Source: an uncultured Lachnospiraceae bacterium
Lineage (GTDB): Bacteria > Bacillota > Clostridia > Lachnospirales > Lachnospiraceae
Reading direction: 5' to 3'
Assembly: GCA_910587295.1 (NCBI GenBank)
Contig: CAJULP010000034.1
Span: 1-8,862, forward strand
Length of the DNA: 8,862 nucleotides
The position numbers were made by a program, and so were the translations under genes. Below, one piece after another: positions 1 through 6,585 of the stretch (positions within the stretch are counted from its first letter, which is position 1; every line of letters starts with the position of its first letter). The notes below the pieces were generated by a model. That model was given only the letters and a program-made list of their open reading frames with translations, was not told the origin of the DNA and ran no database searches.

Positions 1-30
1 ACCACTGGAAAGTATGTTAAACTCATACAT

Positions 31-115
31 GAGATAACTCTTTCCATGGTTTGTATCTTTCTTAAGTATAGCAACTTAAAGATACCATAAATCTATCCGA
101 AAGAGTTATTTTTTT
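31..115 (+). terminator. Long imperfect hairpin with T-run, probable terminator of an upstream gene
   Basis: An 11-bp perfect stem pairs 34-44 (ATAACTCTTTC) with 99-109 (GAAAGAGTTAT). Inside it a second stem pairs GTATCT (53-58) with AGATAC (80-85) and TTAAGT (62-67) with ACTTAA (74-79) around a six-base loop. The 3' arm runs straight into seven Ts (109-115). Hairpin plus T-run on the + strand fits a rho-independent terminator for a gene left of the window. The stem is AT-rich and much longer than a usual terminator, so a small palindromic element or a structured leader RNA is also possible. Confidence 0.5.
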
Positions 116-305
116 GCTGTAGAACTTTTTACTCACAAGTAATAAAGAAATTGACGGAAATTATTTTATATCAAATGAGAAAATCATACGATGATAAGTT
201 ATGGAAGAAAATGAATCATATAAGGCGGTTGGAGCGGAATAAAAGATTTTTAAGTGTAATGAAAAAAATATTAAAATAATCCGAAATGTAAAAAAAATAT
301 TTCCC
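116..305. other. AT-rich intergenic stretch without a convincing gene
   Basis: This stretch is strongly AT-rich, unlike the GC-balanced operon that follows. I see no recognisable RNA gene or repeat in it. The only open frame of note is 175-279 (ATG to TAA, 34 codons), which would give a very basic peptide with 13 Lys/Arg and 3 acidic residues. It has no good ribosome binding site in front of it (the closest purine stretch, ACGGAAA, lies too far upstream), so I do not call it as a gene. Confidence 0.5.
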
Positions 306-334
306 TTGACAACAGCCATAAGCCGTTATATACT
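306..334 (+). promoter_or_regulatory. Sigma-A promoter of the fab operon
   Basis: A perfect -35 box TTGACA (306-311) is followed by a 17-bp spacer and a -10 box TATACT (329-334) with one mismatch to TATAAT. Transcription would start near 340-342, leaving an untranslated leader of about 80 bases before fabK. The box quality and ideal spacing make this the best promoter in the window. Its position just upstream of the palindrome array suggests it is the regulated promoter of the whole operon. Confidence 0.85.
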
Positions 335-349
335 TCTTCTGGTAAAAAG

Positions 350-410
350 TTTGATAATCAAAATATTTGATAATCAAAAAGTTTGATTATCTTAATATTT
401 GACAGGCAAA
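350..410 (+). promoter_or_regulatory. Four phased FabT-type operator palindromes
   Basis: Site 1 (350-362) and site 2 (366-378) are both TTTGATAATCAAA, a perfect 6-bp inverted repeat around one central base. Site 3 (382-394) is TTTGATTATCTTA, with an intact left half and a decayed right half. Site 4 (398-410) is TTTGACAGGCAAA, with 9 of 12 non-central positions matching, and it touches the fabK ribosome binding site. Each site starts exactly 16 bp after the previous one. The core matches the TTTGATTATCAAA palindrome known, from memory, for the streptococcal fatty acid repressor FabT, and a FabT-like protein is encoded in this operon. All sites lie downstream of the predicted transcription start, so repression would act by blocking promoter escape or elongation. 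That FabT is the binder is inference. Confidence 0.8.
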
Positions 411-414
411 GGAG
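408..414 (+). promoter_or_regulatory. fabK ribosome binding site
   Basis: AAAGGAG lies seven bases before the ATG at 422 and decides that start over an in-frame TTG at 383, which falls inside the third operator and has no ribosome binding site. The site overlaps the end of the fourth operator copy, so a protein bound there would also cover this part of the DNA. Confidence 0.8.
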
Positions 415-421
415 TAGCGGG

Positions 422-1351
422 ATGAAGACAAGAATTACAGAGCTTTTGGGGATTCAATACCCCATCATACAAGGAGGGATGGCCTGGGTAGCGGACTATC
501 ATCTGGCAGTAGCGGTTTCCGAGGCAGGAGGCCTGGGGATTATCGGAGCAGGCGGCGCCCCGGCGAAATTTGTACAGGAACAGGTCAGGAAAGCCCGAGA
601 AATGACGGATAAGCCCATAGGCGTAAACATTATGCTCATGAATCCGGAGGCGGATGGCATTGCGGAAGTGGCAGCCAGGGAAGGCGTGGAAGTGGTCACG
701 ACAGGCGCTGGAAATCCGGCTAAGTATGCGGCAATGTGGAAGGAAGCCGGGATCCGGGTTGTTCCGGTGGTAGCCAGTGTGGCTATGGCAAAAATGATGG
801 AGCGTGCAGGGGCAGACGCTATCATAGCGGAAGGGATGGAATCCGGCGGCCATATCGGCTCTACCACCACTATGGCATTGGTTCCCCAGGTAGTGGACGC
901 AGTGAAAATCCCGGTAATTGCGGCTGGTGGCATAGCGGACGGGAGAGGGCTTGCGGCTTCGCTTATGCTGGGTGCGGAGGCAGTACAGATAGGAACCCGG
1001 TTTGTAGTGGCGGCGGAATCCATGGTCCATGAAAATTATAAGAAAAAAATCCTGGCGGCGAAGGACATTGACTCTGAGGTGACAGGTTTAAGCCACGGCC
1101 ATCCGGTCCGTCAGATCAGGAACCAAATGACTAGAGAGTACTTAAAGCTGGAAAAAGAAGGCGCTGGATTTGAACAGCTGGAGCAGATGACCTTAGGGGC
1201 TCTGCGGAAAGCGGTGGTAGACGGGGACACGGTACACGGTTCCCTGATGGCAGGACAGATAGCCGGTTTAGTGAATAAGGAACAGTCATGCAAGGAGATT
1301 ATTGAGGATATTATGCGGCAAGGAAAAGCGCTGCTCGGAGAAAGGAATTAA
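422..1351 (+). CDS. fabK: Enoyl-ACP reductase II (FMN-dependent), FabK
   Basis: FabK reduces trans-2-enoyl-ACP to acyl-ACP with NAD(P)H and FMN, the last step of each elongation round, in the cytoplasm. The 309-residue protein has the nitronate monooxygenase/FabK TIM-barrel signature: an N-terminal PIIQGGMAWVAD segment, SEAGGLGIIGAGG near residues 31-43, the ESGGHIG loop, and the phosphate-binding IPVIAAGGIADGRG followed by GAEAVQIGTRF. His144 in ESGGHIG sits at the position of the catalytic-region His144 of pneumococcal FabK. The length is normal for the family. The ATG at 422 is chosen for its ribosome binding site; an upstream TTG start would begin inside the operator array. The gene is the first of the operon and ends 3 bases before fabD. 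No FabI is present in the window; FabK enzymes are known to be insensitive to triclosan. A plain nitronate monooxygenase is the alternative, but the context argues strongly for FabK. Confidence 0.96.
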   Translation: MKTRITELLGIQYPIIQGGMAWVADYHLAVAVSEAGGLGIIGAGGAPAKFVQEQVRKAREMTDKPIGVNIMLMNPEADGIAEVAAREGVEVVTTGAGNPAKYAAMWKEAGIRVVPVVASVAMAKMMERAGADAIIAEGMESGGHIGSTTTMALVPQVVDAVKIPVIAAGGIADGRGLAASLMLGAEAVQIGTRFVVAAESMVHENYKKKILAAKDIDSEVTGLSHGHPVRQIRNQMTREYLKLEKEGAGFEQLEQMTLGALRKAVVDGDTVHGSLMAGQIAGLVNKEQSCKEIIEDIMRQGKALLGERN

Positions 1352-1354
1352 GAT

Positions 1355-2281
1355 ATGGATAAGATCGCATTTATGTTTCCCGGCCAGGGAGCGCAGTACA
1401 TAGGTATGGCAAAGGATTTTTATGAAAAAGAAGCAGCAGCGGAAGAGATTTTTCAAAAGGCGGGCCAGATTACAGGAATCGATCTCCCTACGCTTTGCTT
1501 TGAAGAGAAAGATAAACTGGATATTACGGAATATACACAGATTGCCATGGTGACGGCGGAACTGGCAATCTATAAAGTGTTAGAGGAAAGGGGGTTTAAG
1601 CCGGATGTGACAGCAGGACTGAGCCTTGGCGAATACAGTGCCATTGTTGCCGCAGGCGCCATGAGGGCGGAAGATGCTTTTGCTATCGTAAGGCGCAGAG
1701 GTGTTTATATGCAGGAAGCAGTTCCGGAAGGCGGGGCAATGTCTGCGGTACTTGGGCTGGAATGCAAAGTGATAGAGGATGTATGCGAAACGGTGGAAGG
1801 GATGGTATCGGTTGCCAATTATAACTGCCCCGGGCAGACCGTGATCACCGGCCAGGCGGATGCGGTTTTGCGGGCAGGGGAAATGCTGAAAGAAAAAGGG
1901 GCCAAACGGGTGATCCCGTTAAATGTCAGCGGTCCGTTTCACTCCCCTATGCTGGCCCATGTGGGGGAGCGTTTGGCGAAGGACCTTGAGAAGATACAAT
2001 TGATGGATTTTTCTATTCCGTATGTGGCAAATCTGACAGCAGATTATGTAAGAAGCATTGAGCCGGTCAAAGAGCTTTTAAAAATGCAGATCTCTTCTTC
2101 CGTCAAGTGGCAGCAGTCTGTAGAGCGGATGCTGGCAGACGGTGTGGATACTTTTGTTGAAATTGGACCGGGAAAGACTTTAAGCGGTTTTGTAAAGAAA
2201 TTAAGCAGGGATGTATGCGTGGTAAATATTGATAAATACGAAGATTTGGAAAAAGCGGTGGAGGTACTGAAAAATGTTTAG
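1355..2281 (+). CDS. fabD: Malonyl-CoA:ACP transacylase FabD
   Basis: FabD moves the malonyl group from malonyl-CoA to acyl carrier protein, supplying the extender unit for FabH and FabF. The 308-residue protein, of usual length, opens with the family's FPGQGAQ motif, carries the nucleophile elbow GLSLGEY with Ser90, and has the catalytic histidine His196 in GPFHSPML. GPGKTLSGF near the C-terminus is also typical. The start has AAAGGA (1341-1346) eight bases upstream. The gene begins three bases after fabK stops, and its last eight bases overlap the start of fabG, so translation of the three genes is probably coupled. I see no truncation or frameshift. Confidence 0.97.
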   Translation: MDKIAFMFPGQGAQYIGMAKDFYEKEAAAEEIFQKAGQITGIDLPTLCFEEKDKLDITEYTQIAMVTAELAIYKVLEERGFKPDVTAGLSLGEYSAIVAAGAMRAEDAFAIVRRRGVYMQEAVPEGGAMSAVLGLECKVIEDVCETVEGMVSVANYNCPGQTVITGQADAVLRAGEMLKEKGAKRVIPLNVSGPFHSPMLAHVGERLAKDLEKIQLMDFSIPYVANLTADYVRSIEPVKELLKMQISSSVKWQQSVERMLADGVDTFVEIGPGKTLSGFVKKLSRDVCVVNIDKYEDLEKAVEVLKNV

Positions 2282-3014
2282 TGGGAAGATCGCACTGGTT
2301 ACCGGAGCAGGCAGGGGGATCGGAAAAGCAATTGCCCTGGAGCTTGCAAAAAAGGGAGCTTTTGTGGTGATCAATTATAATGGTTCTGAACAAAGGGCGA
2401 AGGAAACACTGGAAGAAATCTATGTGGCAGGCGGCAGAGGGATCACCTATGGCTGTAATGTGGCTGATTTTACGGCGTGCGGCGAGATGATCGCAACGCT
2501 GGTAAAGGAATATGGACATATTGACATTCTGGTAAACAATGCAGGGATCACCAGGGATAACCTTTTAATGAAAATGTCAGAAGAAGATTATGACTGTGTG
2601 ATGGATGTAAATTTGAAAGGATGTTTTAATACCATGAAACACCTTTCGCGGCAGTTTTTAAAGCAAAGGTGTGGAAAAATTATCAACATTACTTCCGTGG
2701 CAGGCGTGATGGGAAATCCGGGACAGGCAAATTACTGCGCATCCAAGGCAGGGATGATCGGCCTTACCAAAAGTGTGGCACGGGAATTGGGAAGCCGGGG
2801 CATCACGGTCAATGCCGTGGCTCCGGGATTGATCGAGACAGAGATGACAGAAGGTCTGCCTGAAAGTATCAAAGAAACGATGAAGGAACAGACATTGTTA
2901 AAGCGGATGGGACAGGCAAAAGAGGTAGCGGCTGCAGTTGCGTTTTTAGCTTCACCGGAGGCTGATTATATCACCGGACAGGTGATTTCCGTTGATGGCG
3001 GCATGGCGCTTTAA
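2274..3014 (+). CDS. fabG: 3-oxoacyl-ACP reductase FabG
   Basis: FabG reduces 3-oxoacyl-ACP to 3-hydroxyacyl-ACP with NADPH, the first reduction of each cycle. The 246-residue protein is a classical short-chain dehydrogenase: the nucleotide-binding TGAGRGIG at residues 10-17, the NNAG motif in DILVNNAGITRDN, and the catalytic Ser141, Tyr154 and Lys158 (YCASK). The C-terminal GQVISVDGGMAL is the usual FabG ending. The start overlaps the end of fabD by 8 bases, and GGAGG (2260-2264) within fabD is its ribosome binding site. Short-chain dehydrogenases have many functions, but this position between fabD and fabF makes the FabG role nearly certain. Confidence 0.97.
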   Translation: MFSGKIALVTGAGRGIGKAIALELAKKGAFVVINYNGSEQRAKETLEEIYVAGGRGITYGCNVADFTACGEMIATLVKEYGHIDILVNNAGITRDNLLMKMSEEDYDCVMDVNLKGCFNTMKHLSRQFLKQRCGKIINITSVAGVMGNPGQANYCASKAGMIGLTKSVARELGSRGITVNAVAPGLIETEMTEGLPESIKETMKEQTLLKRMGQAKEVAAAVAFLASPEADYITGQVISVDGGMAL

Positions 3015-3048
3015 TATGGAGATTAAGATTAAAGAAGGAATGGGATGA

Positions 3049-4287
3049 ATGATGAAAAGACGTGTGGTGATAACCGGTATGGGGGCGATTACCCCGACAG
3101 GATTGAATGTGAAGGATTTTTTCAGGGCGCTTGTGGAAGGAAGGCATGGATTTGCGAGGATCAGCAGGTTTGACGCTACGGATTATAAGTGCCATATGGC
3201 GGCGGAAGTAAAAGGGTTTGACGCCAGGGATTATATGGACGCCAAGGCAGCCAGGCGTATGGAGCCATTTAGCCAGTATGCCGTGGCAGCTTCAAAGGAA
3301 GCGCTGGAAGACGCAGGAATCGTGATGGAGAAGGAAGACCCGTATCGCATTGGCTGTGCCATCGGTTCCGGCATCGGGAGCTTGCAGGCTATGGAGAGGG
3401 AGTACGATAAGCTGGCCAATAAGGGTCCGGCAAGGATCAACCCGCTTTTTGTACCACTTATGATCTCCAATATGGCGGCAGGGAATGTTTCCATCCAGTA
3501 CGGATTAAAGGGAAAGAGCATCAATGTGGTGACTGCCTGCGCTACGGGAACTCATTCCATTGGAGAAGCTTTCCGGAGCATTCAATATGGAGACGCGGAC
3601 GTGATGATTGCGGGAGGAACGGAAGGTGCGGTCACGCCCATCGGGATTGGAGGATTTTGCGCACTCACGGCTCTTTCTTCCGTGGAGGATCCGGACCGGT
3701 GTTCCCTTCCTTTTGATAAAAACCGCAGTGGTTTTGTCATGGGAGAAGGCGCAGGTGTGCTGACGTTAGAGGAGCTGGGCCATGCCCAAAAAAGAGGGGC
3801 GCACATCTATGGAGAAATCCTGGGATACGGATGTACCAGCGACGCTTACCACATTACATCTCCGGCAGAAGACGGGATGGGTGCGGCCAATGCCATGCTT
3901 TTTGCCATTAAGGACGGGGGGATCGACCCCTTGGATATTACATATATCAATGCGCATGGAACAGGAACCCACCATAACGATCTGTTTGAGACCAGGGCAA
4001 TCAAAAAGGCATTTGGAGAGCATGCGGCCCGGATCCATGTAAATTCCACTAAGTCTATGATCGGTCATCTTTTGGGTGCGGCCGGCGCTGTGGAACTGAT
4101 CGCCTGCGTCAAGCAGATGGAAGCGGGAGTGATCCATAAAACGGCAGGGTATCAAACGCCGGATGAGGAAATGGATCTTGATTATTGTAAAGAACCGTAT
4201 CAGGAAGAAATTCCTTATGCGCTTAGTAATTCTCTTGGTTTTGGCGGGCACAATGCAAGTATTTTGATAGGACAATATAAAGAATAA
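3049..4287 (+). CDS. fabF: 3-oxoacyl-ACP synthase II FabF
   Basis: FabF condenses acyl-ACP with malonyl-ACP to lengthen the chain by two carbons. The 412-residue protein is of normal KAS II length. It starts RRVVITGMGAITPTG and carries the full Cys-His-His triad: Cys164 (VVTACATG), His303 (INAHGTGTHHND) and His340 (KSMIGHLLGAAG), almost the numbering of E. coli FabF. The C-terminal NSLGFGGHNA gate motif is present. Two adjacent in-frame ATGs (3049 and 3052) are possible starts; AAGGA at 3035-3039 is better spaced for the first. It lies 34 bases after fabG and 25 bases before fabZ. In streptococcal operons accB sits between fabF and fabZ; here it is absent. This is the only KAS I/II enzyme in the window. 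Confidence 0.97.
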   Translation: MMKRRVVITGMGAITPTGLNVKDFFRALVEGRHGFARISRFDATDYKCHMAAEVKGFDARDYMDAKAARRMEPFSQYAVAASKEALEDAGIVMEKEDPYRIGCAIGSGIGSLQAMEREYDKLANKGPARINPLFVPLMISNMAAGNVSIQYGLKGKSINVVTACATGTHSIGEAFRSIQYGDADVMIAGGTEGAVTPIGIGGFCALTALSSVEDPDRCSLPFDKNRSGFVMGEGAGVLTLEELGHAQKRGAHIYGEILGYGCTSDAYHITSPAEDGMGAANAMLFAIKDGGIDPLDITYINAHGTGTHHNDLFETRAIKKAFGEHAARIHVNSTKSMIGHLLGAAGAVELIACVKQMEAGVIHKTAGYQTPDEEMDLDYCKEPYQEEIPYALSNSLGFGGHNASILIGQYKE

Positions 4288-4312
4288 GCCAGATTTTGGC
4301 AGGGAGGATCAG

Positions 4313-4744
4313 ATGTCTTTATTAACTGCAAAGGAAATTATGGAAATCATTCCCCACAGACAGCCGTTTATGCTGTTGGATACCGTTGAGGAATTGACTC
4401 CGGGAATCCGGGCACTGGCAAAAAAGTGTGTTACTTACAATGAACCTTTTTTTCAGGGCCATTTTCCCCAAGAACCGGTGATGCCGGGGGTCTTGATCAT
4501 AGAAGCGCTGGCACAGGCCGGTGCGGTGGCAATCTTAAGTCTGGAAGAAAATAAAGGTAAGACAGCGTACTTTGCGGCGATCCAGTCGGCACGGTTTAAG
4601 AGAAAAGTGGCGCCGGGGGATGTATTGCTGCTGGAAACGGAGATTGTGAAGCAAAAGGGTGTCATGGGAATTGGAAAGGCGGTTGCAACAGTGGACGGCG
4701 AAGTTGCTGTCCAGGCGGAGCTTACGTTTGCGATTTCCCAGTAA
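4313..4744 (+). CDS. fabZ: 3-hydroxyacyl-ACP dehydratase FabZ
   Basis: FabZ removes water from 3-hydroxyacyl-ACP to give trans-2-enoyl-ACP. The 143-residue hot-dog-fold protein has the IPHRQPFMLLD segment near residues 14-24, the catalytic His50 in GHFPQEPVMPG and the catalytic Glu64 in LIIEALAQAG, the standard FabZ pair. A strong AGGGAGG (4301-4307) lies five bases before the ATG. Whether it can also isomerise enoyl-ACP, like enterococcal FabN or FabA, cannot be read from the motifs; its short length fits a plain FabZ. The 62 bases between it and accDA are where accC lies in streptococcal operons. Confidence 0.96.
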   Translation: MSLLTAKEIMEIIPHRQPFMLLDTVEELTPGIRALAKKCVTYNEPFFQGHFPQEPVMPGVLIIEALAQAGAVAILSLEENKGKTAYFAAIQSARFKRKVAPGDVLLLETEIVKQKGVMGIGKAVATVDGEVAVQAELTFAISQ

Positions 4745-4794
4745 CAGTTTGTAAGTTGTATCAGTACGTGGATGGTTGAAGAAGATTTTTGATA

Positions 4795-4800
4795 TGGAGG
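4795..4800 (+). promoter_or_regulatory. accDA ribosome binding site
   Basis: TGGAGG ends six bases before the ATG at 4807 and decides that start. An upstream in-frame TTG at 4789 would place this ribosome binding site inside the coding region and has none of its own. Confidence 0.75.
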
Positions 4801-4806
4801 CGGAAA

Positions 4807-6531
4807 ATGGCAAGGCTGTTTTATAAAGAAAAATTTTTACATAAGAAAAAGGAAACAGACCAGCAGAAAGCGAATACAGAAAAAACAGAAGATAAATATA
4901 TTGTATGTCCGGACTGTCAAAAGGGGATCAGCAGGGCGGCTGCAGTTGCCAATTATTATGTCTGCCCGGAATGCGGCAGTTATTTCCGCGTCAGGACAAA
5001 AAACAGGATTCGTATGGTGTGCGACAGTAACAGTTTTATTCCATGGTTTGAGGACGTGGTGACCGAAAATCCTCTTAATTTTCCGGAGTATGAGGAAAAG
5101 CTTAAGACCGTACAGGAAAAGACAGGGCTTATGGAAGGCGTGACGGTAGGCCAGGGAGAAATTTTTGGTGAAAGGGTCTGCCTGGGTGTATGTGATTCCC
5201 GCTTTTTGATGGGCAGCATGGGGCATGCGGTAGGGGAAAAAATTGCTTCCGCCGTGGAACGGGCTACCAGTCAAAAACTTCCGGTAATTTTATTTTGCTG
5301 TTCCGGGGGCGCCAGGATGCAGGAGGGCATCATTTCATTGATGCAGATGGCAAAGACTTCTGCGGCGTTGAAGCGTCATGCGGATGCCGGGCTTTTGTAT
5401 GTGACGGTACTTACGGATCCAACCACCGGCGGGGTGACGGCAAGCTTTGCCATGCTGGGGGATATTATCTTGGCTGAACCGGGTGCGCTGATCGGGTTTG
5501 CCGGTCCAAGGGTGATCGAGCAGACCATAGGCGAGAAGCTTCCTAAGGGATTTCAGAGCGCTGAGTTTCAGTTAGAACACGGGTTTGTGGACTGTGTAGT
5601 TGAAAGAAAAGAACTGAAAGACACGCTTTACCAGATCATAAAGTCTCACCGTGTATCTGCTGAAAATGAGAGCTTTAGCTGTTTTACGGAAGAGGTGCCC
5701 AGATTCTTTCCTACAGAGCCTGATAGGGAACGGTTCTATAAAACCCCGACGAAAAGCGCATGGGAGAAGGTGAAGGAAGCAAGGAACATCACCCGCCCTT
5801 CTACACTTACGTATATTCATTTGATCTTTGATGATTTTATAGAATTTCATGGTGATCGGAACTGCCGGGATGATAAGACCATCGTGGGAGGAATCGCATG
5901 GATCTATGGCCAGCCGGTGACCGTGATCGGGGTACAAAAGGGGAATGATGCCAAAGAGTGCGTTTACAGAAATTATGGGATGACTTCCCCGGAAGGTTAT
6001 CGGAAAGCGCTTCGTCTTATGAAGCAGGCGGAAAAATTCCACCGTCCGGTGATCTGTTTTATTAACACATCCGGCGCTTATCCGGGGATGGAGGCGGAAG
6101 AGCGGGGACAGGGAGAAGCGATCGCGCGTAATCTGTTTGAAATGTCGGGGCTGAAGGTGCCTGTTTTGTCCATTGTGATCGGGGAAGGCGGCAGCGGGGG
6201 CGCCCTTGGCCTTGCGGTAGGGAATGAAGTGTGGATGTTGGAGAACTCCACGTATTCTATCCTTTCCCCGGAAGGGTTTGCTTCTATCTTGTGGAAGGAC
6301 GGAAAACGCGCAAAGGAAGCGGCACAGATTATGGGAATTACGGCCGATGATCTGAAACGGCTTTTGGTGATAGACAGGATCGTGCCGGAATATGGGTGTG
6401 CATGTGAGGAGACAGTGGCAGATATTTCCGGCTATTTAAAGAGCCATATGGTTTCCTTCTTAAAGCAGTTTGATCATATGGACGGGGAAGCGATTGCCGC
6501 ACAGCGTTATGATAGATTCCGAAAATTTTAG
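4807..6531 (+). CDS. accDA: Fused acetyl-CoA carboxylase carboxyltransferase, beta-alpha (AccD-AccA)
   Basis: This subunit moves the carboxyl group from carboxybiotin on BCCP to acetyl-CoA, making malonyl-CoA. Most bacteria encode the two halves separately; here they form one 574-residue chain. Residues 1-290 are AccD: a zinc ribbon with Cys34, Cys37, Cys53 and Cys56 (CPDC and CPEC, the usual spacing), then the crotonase-type domain with GGARMQEG (167-174) and FAGPRVIEQTIGEKLP. A linker of about 20 residues leads at about residue 309 into AccA: TPTKSAWEKV, FHGDR, INTSGAYPG (419-427), GEGGSGGA (459-466) and SPEGFASILWKD. The AccA part, about 265 residues, matches the short AccA form of streptococci. 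The frame is open throughout, with no start site at the junction. It lies 62 bases after fabZ and 54 before fabH. Neither accB nor accC is in the window, so the biotin parts must be encoded elsewhere. Confidence 0.95.
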   Translation: MARLFYKEKFLHKKKETDQQKANTEKTEDKYIVCPDCQKGISRAAAVANYYVCPECGSYFRVRTKNRIRMVCDSNSFIPWFEDVVTENPLNFPEYEEKLKTVQEKTGLMEGVTVGQGEIFGERVCLGVCDSRFLMGSMGHAVGEKIASAVERATSQKLPVILFCCSGGARMQEGIISLMQMAKTSAALKRHADAGLLYVTVLTDPTTGGVTASFAMLGDIILAEPGALIGFAGPRVIEQTIGEKLPKGFQSAEFQLEHGFVDCVVERKELKDTLYQIIKSHRVSAENESFSCFTEEVPRFFPTEPDRERFYKTPTKSAWEKVKEARNITRPSTLTYIHLIFDDFIEFHGDRNCRDDKTIVGGIAWIYGQPVTVIGVQKGNDAKECVYRNYGMTSPEGYRKALRLMKQAEKFHRPVICFINTSGAYPGMEAEERGQGEAIARNLFEMSGLKVPVLSIVIGEGGSGGALGLAVGNEVWMLENSTYSILSPEGFASILWKDGKRAKEAAQIMGITADDLKRLLVIDRIVPEYGCACEETVADISGYLKSHMVSFLKQFDHMDGEAIAAQRYDRFRKF

Positions 6532-6585
6532 GATCCGGGCCATGCGGGGAAGATTGGCAGAGGATAAGGATAAAGAGAGGATAAA

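Noticed and set aside
383..421. Upstream TTG start adding 13 residues to FabK
   Set aside because: It lies inside the third operator, has no ribosome binding site, and the added residues do not fit the FabK N-terminus; AAAGGAG before the ATG at 422 is well placed.
392..1030. Long open frame on the minus strand opposite fabK (212 codons), with another at 499-1023
   Set aside because: Both are shadows of fabK: the + strand frame carries the full FabK motif set, while these translate to low-complexity Pro/Ala/Ser- or Cys/His/Arg-rich chains without family features.
3949..3984. FabF reads HGTGTHHND around His303 instead of the commoner HGTSTP form
   Set aside because: The catalytic Cys-His-His set and the first HGT are intact, and HGTGT is common among ketosynthases; I see no reason to expect altered chemistry.
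6061..6087. AccA motif reads INTSGAYPG where E. coli-type enzymes have IDTPGAYPG
   Set aside because: From memory, streptococcal and other short AccA proteins carry the same variant, so it is a lineage feature and not an active-site defect.
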